Shown here: positions 33,425 through 44,287 of the stretch, one piece after another | Layout: the number at the start of each line of letters is the position of its first letter | Position numbering within the stretch: the first letter of the stretch is position 1 | NCBI GenBank assembly: GCA_949752795.1 | Contig: OX457056.1 | Span: 178,522,428 to 178,586,427, forward strand | DNA from: Hyperoodon ampullatus | Taxonomy: Eukaryota; Chordata; Mammalia; Artiodactyla; Ziphiidae | Length of the DNA: 64,000 bases | Direction: 5' to 3' | Translations under genes and position numbers: made by a program | Notes under the pieces: generated by a model | What the model saw: the letters and a program-made list of their open reading frames with translations, nothing else | What the model was told of the DNA's origin: nothing | Database searches by the model: none

Positions 33425-34640
33425 CTCAGTTCAACCACCCTTTACTCAAGACCTAGCATAGGTCAGGGGCTGGGAAGGTGCCAGGCATGCAGAGAAGGCT
33501 AAGACTTGGCCCTGCCTTCATGGAGTTCACATGCTGGTGGAGGAGCCAGAAAGTAAAGAATTTCCCCAAATATAATGTGTGGTGAAATCTCAGATGTCAG
33601 TATGTGAGGGTTGCTAAGGGAACACAGAAAAGGAGATGTACTCCATCTGCTAGGGCTTGGAGGATACCTAGGTGCAAGTGTGACATACAGTGTATGGGGT
33701 GCTGTATACCTTGGGTCTAGCTGAAGCTTAGTATGCAAGGCGGGGAGTGGAAGGAGGAAGATGGGAGTTTTCTAAAAACCAGATGACATGGGCTGTTTGA
33801 GGCTGTGATAAAATGCTTGAAAATGGGAATCATCAAAAAGCTTTAAGCAGGCTGGTAAGTGGATCAGATTTGTGTTTGGTTATCTCCCTCTAAGGCCACA
33901 TGCAGGGAGGGTTTAGAACAGCAAGATCAAAGATGGAAAGTCAATGAGAAGAAAATCTTCAGGTAAGAGATGAGAAGAGCTGGGACTAGGGCAGCAGAGA
34001 AAGCAAGAAGGAGATAGATTTGGTAAATATTTCAGAGGTAAAGGTTAGAAAAAGTGGTAATAGGTTAGTGTAGGGCTGGAGGAAAAACTTAGTGTTCATG
34101 ACTCGGGGCAATGTGGATGGTGATGTCATCGGTTGGGGTAAGGAACATTGCGTTTGAGGTATCAAGGCATGTGGAGAGGGGTGATGAGGTCTGAACATGT
34201 GTTTGAGGTCCTTCGGAATGTCCAGATGAAGATTTCAAACAACCAATAAGAGCTGAAGTTTAGGACAGGATTAAAAACTGGAGTTAGAGATTTGGAAACA
34301 TACAGCCACATAGGAGGATATAGTTACCCAGCGAGGGTGTACAGAATAAGAAGAGCAGTGGGTCAAAAAGAGAACCCAATAACCTTTAAGAGGCAATTGG
34401 AGGAAGAGGGTTCCATAACAAGACAGAGCAGGCAAAGTTGGAGGGAGACAGAGGAAACCTGGAAGGTGCGTTGATGTGGATGTTCAAACAAGGGCGCGGG
34501 CGGGGGTGTTGGAATAAAAAGGAAGGGTCACTAGTGCCAGGAGTTTAGGGGAGTTGAAGATAAGATAAGGACTGACATAGATGGAGTGGTGGGAATGGAG
34601 GTCTGGTTGGAGGAGGTTGAGGGATGGATGGGCGTTATGT
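33425..34640 (-). mobile_element. L2 LINE remnant (minus), long
   Basis: It begins with the reversed L2 3' end ('accctttactcaagacctag', 'cttcatggagttcacatgct'). It continues in order through reversed ORF2: 'gcaggctggtaagtggatca', 'gatgaagatttcaaacaacc' and 'gaagagcagtgggtcaaaaa'. At over 1 kb it is the longest L2 in the window. No frame is intact. Confidence 0.7.
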
Positions 34641-35289
34641 GTGCACAGACTGAGTTAGACTACACTTGTAAGAAATTCCTGTGAAAAGAAATCTTACCAG
34701 AAGGGACACAGAGTTAAAACTGGGGTTTTTCCTTAGGGGTAGGGGAATGACCAGGACACATCTATTTACAGATTGAGTAAAAACACCCAGTAGAGAGGCT
34801 GAAGGTATAGGAAGGGGTAATTGATGGATGGAGGTCCTGGAGGACCAGAGGATGGACAGAGAGGACCTTTGGACTTGGACAGGAAGGGGACTGGAGGAGA
34901 GGAGTCAGTTCTCTAAGTGACTCTAAGTTAATGTATAGGTTACAGGAACTAGAGGTTGAGGGCAGTTGTGCCTGTGGTCTCCATTTTCTTAAAGAAACAG
35001 GAGACAGAGTTTTATGCTGGGCGTATTCAGGGGTTGTGTAAATGACCTGAGAAAAATTAAGAAGATAAGGATTGGAAATTAGGGGAAATGAATGTGAGGG
35101 GTAACCACAGACAAGGCATGGCTGGTGGAATTGAGAATCCAGTGACAGCACTCATGTTTAATTGGCAGTGATGGAATCTTCTCAGAGTTAGAAGGTTTTC
35201 TCTAGCAGCACTCAGTTTCCTAGGTACAGGATTCTAGAAGATGTGTTGAGACACTGAACCAGGATTGGGATTTTGATGGACAAGAGTGG
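34641..35289. other. Unassigned purine-rich sequence
   Basis: The plus strand is rich in GGAGG and GAGGA words. It may be the continuation of the preceding L2, but I cannot align it. No gene. Confidence 0.4.
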
Positions 35290-35530
35290 GAGAATGACAG
35301 TGATAATAACACCTAATATTTACTGAGTGCATGCTGTGCTCCAGACATAATGATCTATGCTCTTTACATACATTGTTTTGTTTAATTTTCTTAACAGCTC
35401 TAGGAGGTAAAATTAATTTTAGATCCACTTAACAGCTGAGGAAGCTAAGTGTAAATAAAATTAGCCCAAAGTCACCATATGTAGAATGTGCTAGAGATAA
35501 GATTCAAAATCAGGCAATCCACTAATTCCA
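35290..35530 (-). repeat. MIR SINE (minus)
   Basis: 'taatatttactgagtgcatg', 'aattttcttaacagctctag', 'cttaacagctgaggaagcta' and 'agattcaaaatcaggcaatc' follow a reversed MIR. Confidence 0.75.
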
Positions 35531-38500
35531 GTGGGAGAAAATGATTCAGATAGTTAATGATGAGATTAACGGAATTTGGAAGAAAATGAGGCTAAAAACT
35601 GGCTGGTAGATTGGAAGAAAATGAAGGGTCTAAAGGACTGAATGTCTTTATGAGTTGAAATACTCCCATGAGTATGGGAGAAAGGGCTGGAAGAAATGTT
35701 GGTTGTGGTGATGGTGTGCATGGTGGGTGTGACTGGGGATGGAGCTCAGATATGGGTTCCCGGGGTTGAGGAGGCCAAGGAACCTAATGCTAGTGTGTTG
35801 GATTGGGTGAGGACGTTGAAGCATCTCAAGATGGTGGAGCTGAAGGCAATCAGTTAATAATTGGCTCTACAGTGGATGAGGTTAAATATGCTTGATATTC
35901 GAGTCATGGATTGGACTTTGTCTTTTAACCACTGCCACTTTCTCTGCGGTTCCTGGTTCCCAGAAACCACCTATTACTAATGGCACAGTTCTTCCAAAGG
36001 TGCCTCTCCCAAGTACACCTTCCTGTTTCCAGGAGGCAGGACTGGAATTACACATGAGGACCCAGGTTACTGTTTCCTTGTAAGGAAGTGATGGTGTTCC
36101 AGGGAGGGCCCGGGCCTCATCCCCCAGGTGAGGGGGCTTGGAGAAGCCACAGACCCACCTGAGACAAATAGGTTGCCTGAGCCATCAGTACTTTCCCTTC
36201 GCTGTTCTGTGCTGGTTGGCTTGGCAGACTTATCTCCAGGAAAGTGTGTGTGTGTGATTTGTTGATGACAACTACCCGAAGGAGTGAAAAGGGTGTCCAG
36301 GCCTGCAGGGCTCAGGCACAGCAAGAGAGGCCTGGGAAATTGTCTGCCTCCACAGTCAGGCCGGGGAAGGGACCCTGAGGGACAGAGCATGGCTGGCAGC
36401 ACCGGGAGGAGGGCAAGAGCTGGGTCTGTGAGAGCCACAGCGGGGAGGCCACCCTGCCTGAGCCGGCCTGGCCAAAGAAACGGCCCGGAAATAGAAGTAG
36501 AAAAGAATTAGGGGGTTCTCTGACAGTCCCTGTGTCTGTGAGGGACTTTTTAGATTGTTTTTATGAGTTTTATGGAGCCACCATTCCCATGGTTTATTCC
36601 CCAAACGGTGTTGTGGTTCAAAGGACATAGCATATACAGCCCAAAGTAATTTCCAAACAATTTATGTTCTTTTCTTGTACATCTCTAGGCCCATGAAGGG
36701 AAAGCATGGTCTCTGGCAACACTTTTTACATTCTTTTCTTTTTTCTTCTTCCTCACATTGCTTCCCTCATGGCCACTGTCCCCTAGGACCTGATCCTCTC
36801 ATCCCTGGGATCTCATCCTCAGTTTCTGTCTCTTTCCTCTCCACTCTCCAATACAAAAGCCCTGGCAGTGACGCGGCGAGCTTGGGGACCCAGGAGGGTG
36901 GGGAGGGGAGAAACTGCATCAGGCCAGGCTAGAACGCTACTCAGCAAGCGTGGGCTGGGGACTGGGGCAAAGCCATATTATATTAATAAAGTTAATATTT
37001 TTATTCCATCCCCTTTCACCTAAGCAATATAATGGCCTCCTTAAAGAGATGTCAGTCACCCACTGAGCCCCTTATTGACTCCTTTAGTTCACATTCACAT
37101 GCCTCTCTTGCCAACTTTGTCTTCTTTTACTCTGAGTGTGTGTTAGCATTTTGGGAGCCTCCAGACGCCTGGCTGAGTTCACTCAGACTCTCCTTACCAA
37201 CCTCAGGACTGGGGAACAAGCAACCTCATCAACCTGAGATGAGGCATTTAATCCCCTTCCCCTGTAGATCCAGTGTCTTTGATGTGAGGAGTTAAAGGGA
37301 CTTTGAGAACAAGAAACCGTTTGACCCTCTGGTTGTCACAACCAAAGCAAGTGTGAGACTCTCCTCACCTCCAGAATCAATTCACACCTGCTCTGTGACA
37401 TGCCAAGGGGCGAGCGCCTGATGCCTGTAGGATTTTGCCCGTGGCCTATCTTCGGCCTTGAAAGCACAGTACAAGCCAGGTCTTCAGCCAGCACTGGCTG
37501 AGGACCACTTGATCTCCAGCCGCTGGGACCGTGCTCGGCTGAGCTCCGTTTCTGAGGTGTGAAACCCAAGTGATGTCCTTTTTGGCTTCTCCAGCCTCTG
37601 GCTGCCTGAGTTGCTATTTCCTGCTGCGGGTCCAATCCGTCCCCTATTTCTTCTGTCCTGATTTGATTTGCCAATAGTGAGAATGGGGTGACTCCTGCGA
37701 ATCAAATGCTGCTTATTAATTTCTGACCGTTTACAACTCCCTCTCTTCCCCATCCCCTCAGTGTGTTTAGATGCTTCTGAGCCTACAAGACCCATTTTCT
37801 GGCCTCTATTGATTAGCATCTTTCAGAATAAGGAAGCAAACAGTGTTCACTGAGAATCTGCTACAGGGATCTTGTGCCAGTTGTTAAATAATTGTCTTTA
37901 GCTCCAAGCCCCTCCATCTCTGCTTTACGATGCTCTGCCAGCTGCTTTGTTATGCTAGGCTTTGCCAGTAGGGGGTGCTGGAAGGGGACTGCAGGGCTGA
38001 AAGAGGGAGTGGGGAACTTGGTCCTCACTTCACCACACCTCCCCTGCTCAGCAGTGCTTCTTCACCCTGGCAGAGGCAGTTTCTTTCTGTAGCAGCCTCT
38101 GAATCCAGTCTGTAGTTTTCTCAGTTCTCACAAAACTAAAATGATGGCACCACTCCTCATGGGCACAGAGACCCAGCACTGGCTGGTGCCCCCTATTCCT
38201 AAGTTTCAGCTCACAAGGCCCCTACCCTACTTTTCTAAGTTTTAATAATTCCAACCTCCTCCTTTTGTTCCTTCGGCTCTAGCGACGGTAGCTGTTTCCT
38301 GCAGTTACTACCTCTATAGTACCTGAGTTCTCTTTTTCCCCTTTCAGTTACCTAGTTAACAACTCTGCACTAAGTTATCTCTGTTCACGTAACTGTTGTG
38401 GCTGATGAGAAACAGAAACTGATCTGGCTGATGAGCCTCAGGCCCTGTCCACAGAGAAGGTGCTTTATGGCTTTGTGTCCATGAACATCCTTTAGTGCCA

Positions 38501-41149
38501 GGCCACATCCATGATCCCGTGGGGGTGTCATTGTCACTTCATCCTCACGTTGTCTCTGTGGTGCATCTAAACATGCCTTTAACTCCTTTTCTACAAACCC
38601 TGATCCCTTCCCACTGATTTCTTAAATTTCATGCCAGTGTTTCCACAGTAAGTTGTGTGACCCCAGCCAAGTCTCGAGGGAATTCAGACCTGACCAGTAT
38701 TCTCCGGCCATGGCTTTGAGGGTGGTGGTGGTGTTAGTGGCGGAACTCAGAGTTCATTTGGATTGACTAATTCCCAGCAGCCCTAAAGAATTCCGAGTTT
38801 TGAAGAACCTGGGTTTCTGTGGAACTGGTAATTTAAACAATTAGTGTTTTAACTTCCTCTGCTTAGTGAATCCACATAATAATACATCTGCTTGGCAGGA
38901 TGCAAGTATAGGAATCTGAAAAGGAATAGTTTAAAGGGGGGAGGGGGCTTATTTACTTCTCATGGAACCAGACATGTGAGATAGGAGTCTAGGTGTGGGG
39001 TGCATGGTGGTACCTGTAGCCCTACGACTCCTTCGCTTTCTGTTCTGCTGTTCTCGGTTTACATCCTTTAACCTCGTGGTCACCATTTGGTGGCAGAATA
39101 GTGGTTGCTCCCTCTCTGGCCTCCTATTTATGTCTCTGGCAGGAAGCAGAAGGAAGTGACTTTGGAAAAGGGGCAGTGCTATCTATGGACAGTAAGGCTT
39201 TCCCAGATATTCCCAGCAGACTGCTTCTCATGTCCCATTGGCACATGGGCACCGGCTCTCAGCTGCAAGGGAGGTTGCAGTGTAATTTTCTAGCTGGTAC
39301 ATTACCACCCTGTGTGATTCTGGGTAAGGGAGAAGGGGAATGGACACTTGGCACTTGGCAGTGTCTGTCACACATGGGAGTCCAGTGCCATGGGTGGAAA
39401 GGGTTGGTCTGAACGTCTCAGTCACCACCTAGTGCTAATTCCAAGCTCCATGAGGTCTCCATAATGTCCTCGTGGCTCTGGGGGATTTCCAGGAGCCCTG
39501 ATGCTTGCCTCATGTCTTTACACCTTGAGTGCAGCCTTTGTGCACTCATGCAGGAAACAAACTTTCAGGCCATACATAGTTAGATATTCTTAATCTGAAA
39601 TTCAGCTCTGTGCTCCTTCGGTCCAAGTCCCAGCAGGCCCTGCAGTCCTCCCTGTCCCACCAATAGTGAGCCACAATGTACCATAACGTGGCACCGAGAC
39701 CCCAGCTCGGCTTATCAGCCCGGGCTCCCTCTGCTCTCATTACAGTCTTTCGTAGCCTCCTCTAGTGCTCACCCTACATGCCTCCTGTGGACCTCCTCCA
39801 CTTTCTCTCATTTTTTATCTCAGGAAGCCCAAGGATCAGTGTGGCAGAGCAGGACATTTGTTGGAGGGTAGTGAGAGGGAGATAGAGAGACGGAATCTCT
39901 AGCAACCTCAGGGAAGGGCAAAGCCAGACATGCTGACAGGTTAATAGTCACCATCTCATCACTTTCACCTTGGCAAAGAAGCCTCAATGAAATGGCAAGG
40001 AAAGGGACAGAGGCCTGTCAGGGAAGGGCTGGTGGGGCCAGGTTGTCACTGGAGAGGCCAAAGAGGGCTCTTTCATGGTGACGGCTACTTGGCAAGGAGA
40101 ACACAGCATTGGGACATCTTGGGGGCTTCACCAAGACCTCGCCAAACCCATCCGAGCAGGACCCAGGCTTCCCAGCTCACCGTGGCTCTGACCTCTCTCC
40201 GTGAGGTCATGGTAGCGGGGCTGAACTGGAACAAGGCTTTCTTGTTTCCAGTCTCACCTGTTCTTTGTTTATTTCTTCCTTTCTTCCTACTTTTCTCGGA
40301 AGCTCCTCAGCCTTCAGCCTGCCTTCCCCCTGTAGCTTCCTCCTTCGTGCTCTGGGCGTTTGCCAACCGAGGCCTGGTGGACACTTCTAGATGCTTAAAG
40401 ACCTTAATAAGGTCTGTAAACACACACCTCCAGCAGCATCACTCTTGCCTGCCCCAGAAGCTTCTTGTTTACATGAAATCTAAACAGCCTTTAATTATAT
40501 ATCACCTCTCAAGGACTGTTTAAGAACCAAACCAGTATTTACAAATGGATTTGAAATTTTCTCAGTAAAGGGAATTAATTCTGTCTCTTACCTCTCAGTA
40601 CTTAGAAGAGCAAACAAAGGAGAAGGAAGGCTTATTATTTGTCCCATGATATGGGCATTGAGGCCTCTGGCCCAAAGCAGCCAGTTGGAAACACAAACTT
40701 ATAATGTATTTGATCGGAGGGAAGAATTGCTTCAGACAGGTTATGGTTCCTCCTGAGTAGAATTTGCCTGACTCAAAGAAGCAAGGAGGCAGACAGCAGG
40801 CGTGTCAGTACCCCTCCTCCCCAGCAGGGTGCTGATGGCACCATGGAGAGCCTCCTCTTGGAAGTCTAGCCAGAGCAGTCCCCGAAACAGAATAGTGTCC
40901 AATCCACCTGGAGTGGAGTCTGGTCTTACTTATGTGGTCAAAGCCAAAGATCTGAGGAGTCCTAGGCCCAGGGAACCACAGTGGCCCCTTACCCCAGCAA
41001 TGAAAGCTCAACCCATGCCTCAGTTTCCCTGTTAGTCTAGCCATGCTTTATTAAGACTAAAACTGTACCTTGAATTTTTAACTTTTTTACTTGGACCCCT
41101 GATGCTACCCCTAATCCTTGTTAACTAATTTCTACCCAGCCCTCTAGAG
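35531..41149. other. Repeat-poor unassigned stretch of 5.6 kb
   Basis: I recognise no interspersed repeat here, unlike the rest of the window, and no exon with convincing splice context. The longest frame is 178 codons (39987-40523, plus). It has a hydrophobic segment near residues 86-104 ('FLFPVSPVLCLFLPFFLLFS') but no known domain. A short (GT)n lies at 36246-36256. Old, strongly diverged repeats may be hidden. Confidence 0.4.
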
Positions 41150-41451
41150 CAACACTGGCCAAGAGAAATTGAATGCGAGCCACATATATGATCTGACATT
41201 TTCTAGCAGCTACGTTAAAAAAAAAATAAAACAGGTAAAATTAGTTTTAACATATATTTTATTTAAACCAATATGTCTGAATATTATCACAATTATCATT
41301 CAACATGTAACCAATATAAAATTATTCATAAGTTATTTTGCCATTTTTGTTTGGTACTAAGTCTTTGAAATCTGGTCTTTTGCTGTTACAATATTTCTTA
41401 ATTCAGACTAACTGCATTTCAGGCATGTGTCTACCCTGTTGAACAGTACAG
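41150..41451. mobile_element. Non-autonomous hAT-like DNA transposon
   Basis: The left end 'caacactggccaagag' and right end 'ctgttgaacagtacag' are imperfect inverted copies of the 'CAGTGCTGTCCAATAG' type of end. The flanks 'ctctagag' (41142-41149) and 'ctccaggg' (41452-41459) agree at 6 of 8 positions, as expected for an aged 8-bp target duplication. The AT-rich interior contains 'ctaagtctttgaaatctggt', typical of an abundant mammalian MER repeat. No transposase is present. Confidence 0.7.
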
Positions 41452-41512
41452 CTCCAGGGACTGGCATCGATATCCAAGACTTCCAAATCCTGGCTGGGGT
41501 CCTTTTAGTTCC

Positions 41513-41903
41513 TGTGATGGTTAATTTTATGTGTCAGTTTGACTGGGCCATGGTGGAGTGCACAGATATTTGGTTAAACATTTTTCTGGGTGTGTCTTTT
41601 GGGAGTATTTCTGGATGAGCTTAACATTTGAATGTGGATGGGACTCACCCAATCCATTGAAGGCTTGAACAGACTAAAAGACTGAGTAAGAAAGAATTCT
41701 TTCTTCCTCTGTCTTTGAGCTGGGCTATTGGTCTTCTCCTGCCTTTGGATTTAAACTCAGGCTGAAGTTTATACCATCAGCTTCTTGGTTCTTTGGTTCT
41801 TCTGGTCTCCAGCTTACTGACTGCAGATTTTAGGAGTTTTAGTAAATTTCTTTGTGTGTATATCCTATTGATTCTGTGTCTCTGGAGAACCCAGACTAAT
41901 ACA
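41513..41903 (+). mobile_element. Solo LTR, MaLR-like (plus)
   Basis: It starts 'tgtgatggttaattttatgt' and ends 'gagaacccagactaataca', so it has TG...CA ends. 'gttcc' (41508-41512) and 'gctcc' (41904-41908) form a likely 5-bp target duplication with one mismatch. The sequence resembles a common ancient mammalian LTR whose exact name I cannot give. No viral genes are attached. Confidence 0.65.
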
Positions 41904-41908
41904 GCTCC

Positions 41909-42559
41909 CCATAGGCTGAGCACATAGAATTGTAATGTTGATGCCCCAACATGCTATGAAGATACCAGTTGGTGGATCCTGTCTCCACATATCAAGGTGT
42001 AGCAGAGGCAGATTTCTGAGCTAATCTGGGTCAGGATCCAGGGAGAAATTAATAGGCAATTATACAGTGTAACAAGATCCAAGTAACAAGATGGCATCAA
42101 TGAGCCATAGGCAGAAGGTGGAATCAGAGGATGGAAACAGAAGTCCAGAAAACTGGAACTCTGAGCAATTATAATATTTTAGAACAGAACCGTAAAAGCG
42201 AGAGAAAGGTATCTGCCTTGTGGAGGTCGAGAAAATTAATTCTTGTGGGTATGGCTGAGCTTTGTAGTTCTGTTGAACCTGGGTGTGCCTTCCCTGAGAA
42301 GTGCTAAGAGATCACTACCTTCCATGATGCTCTTGTTACTGAGACCATCCCTCAACACTTAGCTCTGGATTACTCCTGTCTGCCTTCCTGGCTCTAGCCT
42401 TTCCTTGCCCTCCAGTGATCTTTGCATGAGGCAAGTATGATTATGACAGGCAACCCCTGGTTTGCAGCCATTTTGCCTGTGGTGTGATGTCTGAACTCCC
42501 AGCAGTGTATTCAAGAATCTTCATATCTTATCTTCTGCTTACCTTCTCAGCCATGGTGT
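41909..42559. other. Unassigned sequence
   Basis: No gene or clear repeat recognised. Confidence 0.4.
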
Positions 42560-42790
42560 CCCCAATCCCTATTCAATACATGACATTTTATGTGCTTTGC
42601 CCCATAATGTTTTCTTTTTCACATCTCTGACCTTGTGTATGGTTTTCTCCTTGCCTGGAAGTCACTACCCTTCCCATTTCTCAACTGGACACTTCTATAT
42701 CTCCTCTAAGAAAGAGGATAGACATCACTCCTCCAGGAATCTTCCCTGACATTCTCTCTTCTCTTCATTCCAGGTTAGATTAGATGTTAG
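42560..42790 (+). repeat. L2 LINE fragment (plus)
   Basis: 'ttctccttgcctggaagtca' then 'gacacttctatatctcctct' then 'aggaatcttccctgacattc' match the end of L2 ORF2 (the 'CTGCCTGGAACG...CCTTCCCTGACC' region). Confidence 0.65.
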
Positions 42791-43242
42791 TATCTTGTGT
42801 TCTCAAAAACACTCTCAGCTCACCCAGGGGTGACATCCAGCCCCCTCAGCCTCATGGGTCACTTCGTGGGAGCCCATATTCTGGTTTTGCCCCATGGGGA
42901 TCATAGGGGAATCTGTAGGCTCAACCACAGGGAGTCTGATTAAAAGCTAACCTTTAGTCACAAACACAGTAAAATGTTGCTATTCGTGGACACACATAAT
43001 TCTGGGCTGACAGACTTTCACACTCAGGGGCCTCAGAAATCAAGTTTGATTGACTGGCTTTCCTCTAGTGGGACACCGAGGAGGACGTTGCCTCTTTCCC
43101 CCTCTCATGAGGCCTCTGTGTCCTCTGAACAACAATCTCTTGACCCAAACAGAGTGGAATTCTTGTTCCTGCACACCTTTGTTGCTGAGGAAAAATTTAC
43201 AGTTCATTCCTGACCATTCTGGGTAAATCGGAAAAAACTTGT

Positions 43243-43412
43243 TAATAAAATAAATTTATTTTTAATTTAATCAATTAATTTATTATTGATAATAATATAA
43301 ATAATAATTTATATTATAATATAATAAACAATAGTTTATTACTAATTTACTAAATCAATTAATTTAATTTTATTAAATTAATAAAAGAATATAATTTTAT
43401 TAACCTTGTTAA
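43243..43412. repeat. AT-only low-complexity tract
   Basis: About 170 bp made almost entirely of A and T in TTAAT, AATAAT and AATTAATTTA units with many short palindromes. The base composition differs sharply from its neighbours. Confidence 0.85.
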
Positions 43413-43815
43413 TAAAATTTGGTGGGAGGGTGCATAGTTATAAAGCAGAACAATAAGGTTGGTGGGAGCTGCATCATTTTTCTGTTTCTTTCTATTTCCC
43501 ATGAGGATTTCAGAGAGGATGTAAAGTACTTGCAGAATTATGACTAGAATATTTCCTCAAAAGGGTTGCTTATTCTCATTCTATCTATTAAAAATATAAT
43601 GCTTATTGACTTTTTCTATAATTATAGAAGTAATGTATGGCTATTACATAAAATTTGGAAAATACGGAAAAGTTTAAAGAGGAAAAGGAAAGGCATCGAT
43701 AACTGGTCACACAGAAATAACCACCGTCATTATTTTTCAGGAGAGAGAGAAGGCCTAATTTCTATTCTTAAGTTTTTTCTCTTCTCTTTGCTCTCTTATC
43801 AAGCCCCTCTCTGGT

Positions 43816-43920
43816 TCTTTTTTTATTTATTTATTTTTTGACATATAGTTGATTTACAAGTTGTGTTAATTTCTACTGTACAGCAAAGTGACTAAGTTAT
43901 ATGTATATATACATTCTTTT
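43816..43920 (-). mobile_element. Older L1 3' end (minus), left part of the copy B target
   Basis: 'tgacatatagttgatttaca' and 'ctgtacagcaaagtgactaa' match a ruminant/cetacean L1 3' UTR in reverse. The same element resumes at 50373. Copy B inserted within it. Confidence 0.8.
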
Positions 43921-44038
43921 TTTTAAGCATCTTTATTGGAGTATAATTGCTTTACAATGGTGTGTTAGTTTCTGCTTTATTACAAAGTGAATCAGTTATA
44001 CATATACATATGTTCCCATATCTCTTCCGTCTTGCGTC

Positions 44039-44062
44039 TCCCTCCCTCCCACCCTCCCTATC
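44039..44062 (-). promoter_or_regulatory. G-rich tract of L1 copy B 3' UTR
   Basis: Plus-strand 'ctccctccctcccaccctcc' gives a series of GGG runs on the L1 sense strand, equivalent to the tract at 19641-19667. It has G-quadruplex potential. Confidence 0.65.
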
Positions 44063-44287
44063 CTATACCTCTAGGTGGTCACAAAGCACCGAGCTGATTT
44101 CCCTGTGCTATGCGGCTGCTTCCCACTAGCTATGTATTTTACGTTTGGTAGTGTATATATGTCCATGCCACTCTCTCACTTTGTCACAGCTTACCCTTCC
44201 CCCTCCCCATATCCTCAAGCCCATTCTCTAGTAGGTCTGTGTCTTTATCCCTGTCTTACCCCTAGGTTCTTCATGACATTTTTTTTC

